From Corallococcus terminator (GTDB taxonomy: Bacteria > Myxococcota > Myxococcia > Myxococcales > Myxococcaceae), in contig NZ_RAVZ01000039.1 of the NCBI RefSeq assembly GCF_003611635.1, positions 1 through 40,315 on the forward strand: a stretch of DNA of 40,315 bases, read 5' to 3'. The position numbers and the translations under genes were made by a program. The notes under the pieces were generated by a model, which did not search any database, was not told the origin of the DNA, and worked only from the letters and a program-made list of their open reading frames with translations. Positions within the stretch are counted from its first letter, which is position 1, and each line of letters opens with the position of its first letter. Below, piece by piece: positions 23,843 to 30,568 of this stretch.

Positions 23843-24818
23843 TCGAGCGGGTCCTCGGATCCAACCAGAGGCAGATGAGGTCCACGGCGAAGTTCGCCGC
23901 GAGCACCGCGAGGGTGATGACCAGGAACAGCCCCTGCATCAGCGGGTAGTCCTGGTTGCGCACGGCGAGGATGAGCAGGTAGCCCGTGCCCGGATAGGAG
24001 AAGACGATCTCCGTGAGCAGCGAACCGGAGAGCACGAAGCCCACCGCCATGCCGAAGCTGGTGACGTTGGGCAACAGCGCGTTGCGCGCCGCGTACCGCA
24101 GCATCACCTGACGGGGAGGCAGGCCGCGCGCGTGCGCCAACCGGATGGAGTCCGTGCCCAGCGTGGCCACCATCGTGTTGCGCATGCCGAGCATCCACCC
24201 GCCCAGCGTCGCCACGACGATGGACGTCGCCGGCAGCACCGCGTGCCGGGCCACGTCCGCGGCGAACGCGAACGTCATCCCCGGCTCCATGTCGTGCCCG
24301 TACGCGTGGCGAAGCGGGAACCACCCCAGCACGAAGCCGAAGAGGTACAGCGCCAGCATCGCCAGCCAGAAGTACGGAAAGGCACCCAGGAACGCGAGCG
24401 CGGGCGCGAGGCCGGAGTCCAGCCACCCTCCCCGGTTCCACGCGGCCAGCACGCCCAGGAACGAGCCCAGCGCGAAGCTGATGATGACCGCCACTCCCGC
24501 CAGCGCCACCGTCCACATCAGGCCGGTACCAATCACCTCCGTCACCTGCGACGGGAAGTAGGCGTACGACATGCCCAGGTCGCCCTGCATCAGGTGCTTC
24601 AGGTAGGTGAAGTACTGGGCGTACAGCGGCGCGTCGGTGAAGCCGAAGGCGGCCTTCATCGCGCCCATGGCCTCCGGCGCCACCTTGCCCTCGAAGCGCG
24701 CGAACATGGCCGCGGCCGGGTCGCCGGGAGCCAGCCTGGGAATCACGAAGTTGAGCGTGAGCGAGGCCCACGCGGCGATGAGGTAGAAGCCCATGCGCCG
24801 GAGGATGTAGCGACCCAT
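23835..24818 (-). CDS. ABC transporter permease (DppB/OppB type)
   Basis: A 327-residue inner-membrane permease with about six membrane segments. It starts with the DppB-like MGRYILRRMGFYLIAAWASL and the RLAPGDP motif just after the first segment. The EAA loop is visible as LAHARGLPPRQVMLRYAARN followed by ALLPN. The ATG at 24818 lies 2 bp after the stop of the binding-protein gene; a longer upstream reading overlaps that gene and is rejected. It pairs with the permease half of the downstream fusion to form the transmembrane channel of the importer. Confidence 0.93.
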   Translation of the reverse strand: MGRYILRRMGFYLIAAWASLTLNFVIPRLAPGDPAAAMFARFEGKVAPEAMGAMKAAFGFTDAPLYAQYFTYLKHLMQGDLGMSYAYFPSQVTEVIGTGLMWTVALAGVAVIISFALGSFLGVLAAWNRGGWLDSGLAPALAFLGAFPYFWLAMLALYLFGFVLGWFPLRHAYGHDMEPGMTFAFAADVARHAVLPATSIVVATLGGWMLGMRNTMVATLGTDSIRLAHARGLPPRQVMLRYAARNALLPNVTSFGMAVGFVLSGSLLTEIVFSYPGTGYLLILAVRNQDYPLMQGLFLVITLAVLAANFAVDLICLWLDPRTRSNA

Positions 24819-24820
24819 GC

Positions 24821-26464
24821 TCAGCGCTCCCTCGGGGCGAGCTCCGTCAGCACCAGCAGGCTGTCGGGCTCCGCGTGCGGCGCCAGCCGCGCGTAGGGGT
24901 TCTGTTCGGTGGGGAAGCCGGTGAAGCGCAGCGAATTGGACTCGCCCCACGACGGGTTGGGGAACAGCGGGATGGCGGGCGCCAGCGCGGAGAAGCGCTT
25001 CTGCACCGCGGACATCAGCGCGTGCTGCTCCTCCGGGGTGCCGGCGCGCTCGAAGCGCACGAGCAGCTCATCCGCCTCCGCGTCCCCCAGGCGGTGCCAG
25101 TTGGCCGCCGCCACCTCGCCCACCGGGAGCACCGTGCGCGGGGACAGCAGCCACTTGTAGAAGTTGTACGGCGTGGGCCCGTCCAGCGACCAGGAGATGG
25201 CCAGTTGGAACTCGCCCTTCTGCAGGCGCGTGAGCCACGTGCCGAATTCGTATGTCTTGAGCTGCACGGAGATGCCCAGCTTGCGCAGGTCGCGGTTCAC
25301 CACCTGCCCGGCCCGCACCCAGTCCGACCACCCGCTCACGACCTCCAGGTCCAACGCGAAGGGCTTGCCGTCCGGCAGGCGCCGCAGGCCGTCCGCGCCG
25401 CGCAGGATTCCCGCTTCGTCCAGGAGCTGGTTCGCCTTCGCCAGGTCGTAGTGCGTCCAGGAATCCTTCGCGACCTCCGGATCCTTCCAGCCGGTGTACG
25501 CGTCGTTGAGGGCGGTGGCGTCCGCAGGGCGGGTGTAGCCGTACATGGCCACCTCCACCAGCCGGTCGCGGTCCAGCGCCATGCTCAGCGCCTTGCGCAC
25601 GCGCACGTCATCCAGCGGGGGGCGCGTGGTGTTGGGGTACAGGAAGACGGTGCTGCCGTAGAGCGGGAACCAGCGGTTGTGGTGCGCGGGATCGCGGGAG
25701 ACGAACGTGCGGTCCACCGCCGGGACGAAGTTGCCGGCCCAGTCCACCTCCCCTTCCACGAGCGCCATGTTGGCCTGGTCGTTGGTGGGGAACGCCAGGA
25801 AGCGCAGCGCGGAGACCGCGGGCTTGCCGGGCATCCAGTAGCGCGGGTTGCGGCCCAGCTCGTAGACCTGGTTGCGGAACAGCGTCACCTGGGTGAAGGG
25901 CCCCGTGGCCACGGGCTCCGGGTTGGTGAACGTCACCGGATCCGCCACGTGCTCCCAGATGTGACGGGGCACGATGATCTGGTGCGCGAGGTCGGCGAAG
26001 CCCGGCAGGTACACGCGCGAGAAGGTGAAGGCCACGGTGCTCGGCCCTTCCGTCTTCACGTCGGTGATGAAGCGCCACACGCCGCCGGCATCCAGCGCCG
26101 GGTGCTTCTTCAGGAGGCTGAAGGTGAAGGCGACGTCCTCGGCGGTGAAGGGTTTGCCGTCGGACCAGAGGACGTTCTCGCGCAGCGTGAAGCGCAGCGT
26201 CTTCTGGTCCTCCGTCCACGCGTGCTGGGTGGCCAGCCACGGCACCCACTTGCCCTGCGCGGAGCTGAAGATCTGCATGCATTCGTAGACGCCGGCCCGG
26301 GTGGGCCAGCGCGCACCGGCGCCCGCGAACAACGGGTTGAAGTTTCGCACCCACGCGCTCCGCTGCTCCACGGAGACAAAGAGCACGCCGGGCGGACGCG
26401 GGCGGGGCTCCGAGGAGCACGCCAGCAACAGCACCAGCGGCAGGAACACGCGGGCGAACTTCAC
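24821..26464 (-). CDS. Solute-binding lipoprotein, family 5 (Opp/Dpp type), probably oligosaccharide-binding
   Basis: A 547-residue lipoprotein. The start is the GTG at 26464, overlapping the GH16 stop (GTGA); it begins a signal with lipobox LLAC (Cys at about residue 16). Family-5 features include FTLRENVLWSDGKPFTAEDVAFTF (split: WSDGKPFTAEDVAFTF), VRKALSMALDRDRLVEVAMYG and the AxP-TALNDAYTGW region. It would capture the ligand in the periplasm for the permeases. Binding proteins of this family take peptides, nickel or oligosaccharides; the neighbouring GH16, GH1 and ROK genes make beta-gluco-oligosaccharides the best guess. Aromatic-rich stretches (YNFYKWLL, ANWHRLGDAEA) are compatible with sugar stacking. 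Confidence 0.9.
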   Translation of the reverse strand: MKFARVFLPLVLLLACSSEPRPRPPGVLFVSVEQRSAWVRNFNPLFAGAGARWPTRAGVYECMQIFSSAQGKWVPWLATQHAWTEDQKTLRFTLRENVLWSDGKPFTAEDVAFTFSLLKKHPALDAGGVWRFITDVKTEGPSTVAFTFSRVYLPGFADLAHQIIVPRHIWEHVADPVTFTNPEPVATGPFTQVTLFRNQVYELGRNPRYWMPGKPAVSALRFLAFPTNDQANMALVEGEVDWAGNFVPAVDRTFVSRDPAHHNRWFPLYGSTVFLYPNTTRPPLDDVRVRKALSMALDRDRLVEVAMYGYTRPADATALNDAYTGWKDPEVAKDSWTHYDLAKANQLLDEAGILRGADGLRRLPDGKPFALDLEVVSGWSDWVRAGQVVNRDLRKLGISVQLKTYEFGTWLTRLQKGEFQLAISWSLDGPTPYNFYKWLLSPRTVLPVGEVAAANWHRLGDAEADELLVRFERAGTPEEQHALMSAVQKRFSALAPAIPLFPNPSWGESNSLRFTGFPTEQNPYARLAPHAEPDSLLVLTELAPRER

Positions 26465-27321
26465 GGCGTCGGCCTCGCGTAGACGCGCACGTAGTCCACC
26501 TTCATCGTCTGCGGGAACACCGTGGAGGAGTCCGGAGGCCCCACGAACGAGCCGCCCACCGCGACGTTGAGGATGATGAAGAACGGATGGTCGTAGACCC
26601 ACTTCCGGCCGCTGGGCAGGTTGTCCGGCGTGGCTTCGAAGTAGACGGTCTCGTCCAGCATGAAGCGGACGCGCCCCGGTTCGATCTCCACCGCGTACAC
26701 ATGGAAGTCCGTCTGGAGCTTGCCCCCGCCGACGGCGTGCTCGCGGCCGATGTTCTGCCCACCGGAGTAGCCCGGCCCGTGCAGCGAGCTGCGCACGATG
26801 GAGGGGATCTGCCCCCGGTGCTCCATGATGTCGATCTCACCGCACTCGGGCCAGCCGACCTGATCCACGTCCGCGCCCAGCATCCAGAACGCGGGCCAGA
26901 TGCCCCGGCCCGCGGGCAGCATGATGCGCGCCTCGATGCGGCCGTACGTGTGCGTGAAGCGGCCCTTCGTGGAGAGGCGCGCGGAGGTGTAGTCGTTGCC
27001 CTGGAAGCGCTCCTTGCGCGCGGTGATGGCCAGGTGGCCCTCGCCGTCCAGGGACGCGTTCTGCGCGCGGTTGGTGTTGTATTCGAACTGCCCGTTGCCC
27101 CACCCGTCCCCGCCCACCTCCGGGCGCCAGCGCTCGCTCGCGGGCAGCGAGCCCGCGGGGCCGTCGAATTCGTCCTGCCAGACGAGCTCCCAGCCGGTGT
27201 CCGGGAGCACCGTGTCGGGCTTCGGTGTCTCCGGCTTGTTGTCCACCCCGGCGGCGGGGTCACACGACATCAGGCCCAGGCCGGACACGGCCAGGGCGAC
27301 AAGGACACGACGCGACGTCAT
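26461..27321 (-). CDS. GH16 endo-beta-glucanase (laminarinase-like) lipoprotein
   Basis: A 286-residue lipoprotein: lipobox LMSC (Cys20), an acidic linker, then a GH16 domain (about 43-284) beginning WELVWQDEFDG. The catalytic motif is Glu162-Ile-Asp164-Ile-Met-Glu167 in GEIDIMEHRG; the inserted Met between Asp and the second Glu is the beta-bulge typical of laminarinases rather than lichenases. Substrate-groove Trp residues appear in GIWPAFWMLG. It would cut beta-1,3(-1,4)-glucan internally at the cell surface or in the periplasm. The ATG at 27321 overlaps the ROK gene stop (ATGA), and its stop overlaps the binding-protein start (GTGA). Confidence 0.94.
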   Translation of the reverse strand: MTSRRVLVALAVSGLGLMSCDPAAGVDNKPETPKPDTVLPDTGWELVWQDEFDGPAGSLPASERWRPEVGGDGWGNGQFEYNTNRAQNASLDGEGHLAITARKERFQGNDYTSARLSTKGRFTHTYGRIEARIMLPAGRGIWPAFWMLGADVDQVGWPECGEIDIMEHRGQIPSIVRSSLHGPGYSGGQNIGREHAVGGGKLQTDFHVYAVEIEPGRVRFMLDETVYFEATPDNLPSGRKWVYDHPFFIILNVAVGGSFVGPPDSSTVFPQTMKVDYVRVYARPTP

Positions 27322-28544
27322 GCGGACCTCCCGACGTTCTGCGTGGGAAAGAGGGAGCGGTCCCGCAGGGCCGCCTGAAGCACCAGGGTGGCCGCGCCCA
27401 CGGCGATGGCCCGCTCCCCCAGCGCCGACGTGACGATGCGCGTCTCCGCCATGGACACGGACAGCGCGCGCTGCCGCACCGACGCGCGCAAGGGGTCGAG
27501 CAGCAGCTCGCCCACCGACGAAATCTCTCCGCCGAGCACCACGATGGCGGGGTTCAACAGGTTCAGCAGGCCGCCCACCGCGATGCCCAGGTAGGCGCCC
27601 ATGCCGTCGATGATCTGCTTCGCGGCGGCGTCGCCCGCGCGGGCGCCCTCCACCAGGTCGCGCACCGTGGGACCCTTGCGGCCCCGCGTGCCCATCAGCT
27701 CGCGCGCGCGCTCGGTGAGCGCCGTGGAACCGATGAGGGTGACCAGGCAGCCGCGCAGACCGCACACGCAGAGCGGTCCGTTGGAGTCCACCGCGATGTG
27801 CCCGATTTCGCCGGCCGTTCCGCCCGCGCCCCGGTACACGTCGCCGTGGATGATGTGGCCGGCACCGATACCGGTGGCCAGCTTGATGTACGTCAGGTCC
27901 TCGCCCCCAGAGCCGGCGCCCCAGAAGCACTCCGACAGCGCGCCGAGGTTCGCGTCGTTGTCCACGAACACCGGCATGTCGAAGGCGGTCTCGAACCACT
28001 CCTGCACGTCCACGTTCTTCCAGGCGGGCAGGATGAGGGGGGACATCTTCCCGGGCGACGCGGGGTGCACGGGGCTGGGCACCGCCACCCCCATGCCGAC
28101 CACGGAGCGCCGGGGCACGCGTTCGGCGTCCAGGCACTCCTGCACCAGCTCCCTGGCCTTCTGGAGCGACCCTTCCGGATCGCCGCGGACCGCGTGGCTC
28201 GCCTTGCTCTGCGTGCGCACGCGGCCGCGGAGGTCCGTGAGGACGACCGTGACGTGGGAGGCGCCCAGTTCGACGCCCACCAGGCTGAAGGCCTCGTCAC
28301 AGAAGCCGATGAGCGTGGGACGGCGGCCCCCGCGGGAGACCCCGGCGCCAATGCTGCGCACCAGGCCCGCATGCTCCAGGTCCGCGACGATGGCGGAGAC
28401 GGTCGACGGACTGAGCTCCGTGCGCCGGGCGATCTCCGCCCGGGAGATCTGGCGTTCGCGCCAGATCATGTTCAGCAGCAGGCCGCTGTTCTGCGCGCGC
28501 ATGCCCGCCGCATCGACCGTCAATACCGCCATTCCCGCTTTCAT
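27318..28544 (-). CDS. ROK-family transcriptional regulator
   Basis: A 408-residue regulator. Residues about 18-80 form a winged helix-turn-helix (ISRAEIARRTELSPSTVSAI, then RGGRRP). The ROK domain follows, with DNDAN (195-199), GAGHIIHGDVYRGA and the zinc motif: His249, Cys259, Cys261 and Cys266 in PLCVCGLRGCLV. The Glu that usually follows the last Cys (GCxE) is Val268 here. ROK regulators repress sugar genes and are released by a sugar ligand, in this case probably glucose or a beta-glucoside. It is 50 bp downstream of the first lipoprotein gene and overlaps the GH16 gene, so it is likely autoregulated within the locus. Confidence 0.92.
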   Translation of the reverse strand: MKAGMAVLTVDAAGMRAQNSGLLLNMIWRERQISRAEIARRTELSPSTVSAIVADLEHAGLVRSIGAGVSRGGRRPTLIGFCDEAFSLVGVELGASHVTVVLTDLRGRVRTQSKASHAVRGDPEGSLQKARELVQECLDAERVPRRSVVGMGVAVPSPVHPASPGKMSPLILPAWKNVDVQEWFETAFDMPVFVDNDANLGALSECFWGAGSGGEDLTYIKLATGIGAGHIIHGDVYRGAGGTAGEIGHIAVDSNGPLCVCGLRGCLVTLIGSTALTERARELMGTRGRKGPTVRDLVEGARAGDAAAKQIIDGMGAYLGIAVGGLLNLLNPAIVVLGGEISSVGELLLDPLRASVRQRALSVSMAETRIVTSALGERAIAVGAATLVLQAALRDRSLFPTQNVGRSA

Positions 28545-28594
28545 CGTCCGCTCACGTTCTGTGTCTGGGTTCGCGCGTCACGCGCGGTGGGACG

Positions 28595-29365
28595 TCAGTG
28601 CCACTGGATGTCGTCGAGGAAGAACACGGTCGGGACATCCTGACCGCCCGCCGACCAGCCGAAACCTCCACTGACCTTGCCGTAGTTCACGATGCTGATG
28701 TCAATCGTGTAGCGCGTAGGCGCCGCATTCAGGGTGATGTCCCCGGTCTCGATCTTGAACTTGTCGAGGGTCGTCTGGCCGTTGCCCACGAAGAAGCCGA
28801 TCTTCTCTCCGCCCGCGGCGCCCCAGGCGTAGAAGGACACCGACTTCGCACCAGTCGGGACAGCGGCGCCCTCGGCGGTGCCCCAGTTGCCTTCCGGGTA
28901 GTGCCAGTACACACCGCCCCAGCCTTGGGCCTTCTTGGTCAGGGTGAACTTGTGGCAGACACCCAGGCCAGCCCCAGGGCGCGGCGTGTTGCAGGTGGCC
29001 TCATCCGTGATGCCGTCGCTGTCACCCATGTACCCGCTGGGCGCCCAGGTGCCGTCCACCGCCAGGGGGAACGCCGACTGCGGACCCGCGTCCGTCGTCG
29101 TGCCGGCGTCCGTCTCCGTGCCAGCGTCGGTGGTCGTGCCGGCGTCGGTGGTCGTGCCCGCATCCGTCGTGCCGGCGTCCGTGTTCGTGCCCGCGTCCGT
29201 CCCCGTGCCCGCGTCGGTGTTCGTGCCCGCGTCCACCTTGGTGCCGGCATCGGACTGGGGCGTCGGGTTGTCCGTTTCCTCGGGATCACATGCGCCAATG
29301 AGTCCCGCGACCGCGAAAACTCCGGCAGCCGCCCACGTCCACGCGAAACGCTTGTTGCGATTCAT
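28595..29365 (-). CDS. Lipoprotein with TDAG-repeat linker and carbohydrate-binding-like domain
   Basis: A 256-residue protein; AGGAGGGG 5-8 bases before the ATG at 29365 is an excellent ribosome-binding site. Lipobox IGAC (Cys26). Residues 39-94 are a flexible linker of repeated Thr/Asp/Ala/Gly units. Residues about 98-256 are one beta-sandwich-like domain rich in Trp (WGGVYWHYPEGNW) with two Cys (NTPRPGAGLGVC preceded by ATC) and a final FFLDDIQWH strand, as in carbohydrate-binding modules. It is probably a surface glucan-binding protein held away from the membrane by the linker. It is likely the first gene of the glucan operon, lying 50 bp before the ROK gene with no terminator between. 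Confidence 0.72.
   Translation of the reverse strand: MNRNKRFAWTWAAAGVFAVAGLIGACDPEETDNPTPQSDAGTKVDAGTNTDAGTGTDAGTNTDAGTTDAGTTTDAGTTTDAGTETDAGTTTDAGPQSAFPLAVDGTWAPSGYMGDSDGITDEATCNTPRPGAGLGVCHKFTLTKKAQGWGGVYWHYPEGNWGTAEGAAVPTGAKSVSFYAWGAAGGEKIGFFVGNGQTTLDKFKIETGDITLNAAPTRYTIDISIVNYGKVSGGFGWSAGGQDVPTVFFLDDIQWH
29084..29251 (-). repeat. In-frame TDAG linker repeat in the first lipoprotein of the locus
   Basis: About ten units of Asp-Ala-Gly-Thr with interposed Thr/Asn/Glu, mostly 18-bp period at the DNA level. The same kind of repeat, longer, occurs at 35147-35695 in an unrelated lipoprotein; this is a recurring myxobacterial linker type. Confidence 0.85.
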
Positions 29366-29402
29366 GCGATCCCCTCCTGGTTGTCTTGCTGGGATGACTT
29401 CG

Positions 29403-29418
29403 TTCTTACGGCGAAGAA
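29403..29418 (-). promoter_or_regulatory. Candidate operator upstream of the glucan operon
   Basis: TTCTT-N6-AAGAA forms a 16-bp imperfect dyad 37 bp before the start codon at 29365, in one of the more AT-rich spots of the region. ROK regulators commonly bind AT-rich palindromes with a GC centre, so this is a possible site for the regulator encoded at 27318-28544. No convincing -35/-10 pair was recognised. Confidence 0.25.
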
Positions 29419-29632
29419 ATCAGTCGTTGTTGGAAGTCGCTGCTCGCGTGCTGCGGTGCGTTACATTCGCCGCCGTGCGTCAGAGGAGAAACCCTTCCCC
29501 TGTCGCCCTGGGCTCCTGCTGCATGGAGCCATCCCGCGTCCCCGCCCATCGCGAACACATGCGAGTTCGTTCGATGGTCGAAGAAATACCAGCCCCGTTC
29601 ACTGATTTGCAAGCGCGCGACGAAGCCGCACG

Positions 29633-29646
29633 CCCGGTAAACCGGG
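29633..29646. promoter_or_regulatory. Perfect 14-bp palindrome CCCGGTAAACCGGG
   Basis: Six-base arms with an AA centre, about 270 bp upstream of the glucan-operon start and 135 bp beyond the stop of the small membrane-protein gene. It could be a regulator site; no second copy was noticed in the window. Confidence 0.25.
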
Positions 29647-29781
29647 TAGGCGCGTCTGCCGCGCTGCGGCGTATTGGCGGATGCGCAGGCGATGCATGCA
29701 GCCGATCCGGGAGCCTTCCTGCGCGCAGGTGGGCTCGACCAGGGGCTTCAGCAGGGGCGACGGAGGTCCGGCGGGGAAGCC

Positions 29782-30153
29782 TCAGTGTTCTTCTTGGACG
29801 TCGACCGTTCCAGGGGCCCGCAGGATCATGGCGCCCCGCCATCCGAACGTCGGGTTCAGGTACGTGTCGGTCACGAGCTTCTGTTCCGCGCCCGAGCCCT
29901 GTCGGAACTCCAGGACGATGGAGCCGTCGCCGTCCGCGCGACCTTCGCAGGTCCGAAGGGCATGCAGCGGAACAGACGCGTAGGTGCAGACCTGCCCCGG
30001 GAACGAGATGACCAACCCCGCCAGCTCGCCCCCCGTCTCATTCGTCACCGCGATCCTCGTGCGGCTGGAGAACAACCACGCTCCCACGGACATGACGAGG
30101 CCGATGCCCACCACGAGGAACACTCTGACCAGCAGATCGCGGTTCATGGGCAT
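29782..30153 (-). CDS. Small single-pass membrane protein of unknown function
   Basis: A 123-residue protein with one membrane segment near the N-terminus (about residues 9-27, VRVFLVVGIGLVMSVGAWLF). The remainder, about 95 residues, is beta-rich and exported (RIAVTNETGGELAGLVISF), with two Cys (VCTYAS, RTCEG) that could pair. The ATG at 30153 has AGGA 6 bases upstream; an ATG two codons later is also possible. No family recognised. It lies 47 bp downstream of the receiver gene on the same strand and may be on the same transcript. Confidence 0.65.
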   Translation of the reverse strand: MPMNRDLLVRVFLVVGIGLVMSVGAWLFSSRTRIAVTNETGGELAGLVISFPGQVCTYASVPLHALRTCEGRADGDGSIVLEFRQGSGAEQKLVTDTYLNPTFGWRGAMILRAPGTVDVQEEH

Positions 30154-30200
30154 TTCGCATCCTGCGCTCGCACGGCGTGGGAGCGAAACCCAGACGCGCG

Positions 30201-30566
30201 TCAGTGCAGCGGAGGTCCGCCGATGATCTGGTGGACCGTGGCGAGGAGCTGATCGATGTCGAAGGGCTTGGGCAGGAAGCCCGCGCACGGCAGGTGCTGC
30301 CAGAACTCCGGCGGGCTGGCGCTCATCATCACCACCGGCACGTCGCGCAGGACCGGGTCGCGCAGCATGGCCTCCAGCACGCCGGGGCCGTTGAGCAGCG
30401 GCATCATGTAGTCCAGCAGCACCATCGCCGGACGCTCGCGGGCCATCCGCTCCAGGGCCTCGCGGCCGTTGAGGGCCGTGGCGGTGCGGTAGCCCTCGTC
30501 CGACAACAGATCCCGGACGGCCTCCACGATGCCGAACTCGTCGTCGACGATGAGGACAGGCCCCAT
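30201..30566 (-). CDS. Single-domain response regulator (CheY-like receiver)
   Basis: A 121-residue stand-alone receiver domain. The acidic pair is in ILIVDDEF-type VLIVDDEFG, the phosphoacceptor Asp (about residue 53) in VLLDYMMP, the Ser of MMSAS in the Thr/Ser position, and the conserved Lys in GFLPKPF. No output domain. It starts 2 bp after the stop of the KaiC-like gene, so the two are coupled. Stand-alone receivers act by protein-protein contact; the KaiC-like ATPase is an obvious candidate partner. No histidine kinase is present in the window. Confidence 0.93.
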   Translation of the reverse strand: MGPVLIVDDEFGIVEAVRDLLSDEGYRTATALNGREALERMARERPAMVLLDYMMPLLNGPGVLEAMLRDPVLRDVPVVMMSASPPEFWQHLPCAGFLPKPFDIDQLLATVHQIIGGPPLH

Positions 30567-30568
30567 GG

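Larger units (their letters stand above)
29366..29781. other. Gene-free stretch upstream of the glucan operon
   Basis: 416 bp without a convincing gene: the short open frames here lack ribosome-binding sites and family features. It holds the likely promoter of the lipoprotein at 28595-29365, the dyad at 29403-29418, and a perfect palindromic CCCGGT-AA-ACCGGG at 29633-29646. Base composition is less GC-rich near 29400-29480 than in the coding regions. Confidence 0.6.

Noticed and set aside
21081-26464. Peptide (Opp/Dpp) importer as the function
   Set aside because: The protein families fit, but coupling to GH16, GH1 and a ROK regulator makes oligosaccharide import more likely; kept as an alternative only.
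10447-29365. Bacteroidetes-type polysaccharide utilisation locus with SusC/SusD
   Set aside because: No TonB-dependent receptor plug/barrel or SusD-like TPR lipoprotein was recognised; import is by an ABC system.
29406-29842. Small genes in the gap upstream of the glucan operon
   Set aside because: Short frames without ribosome-binding sites, signal sequences or family similarity, overlapping each other on both strands.
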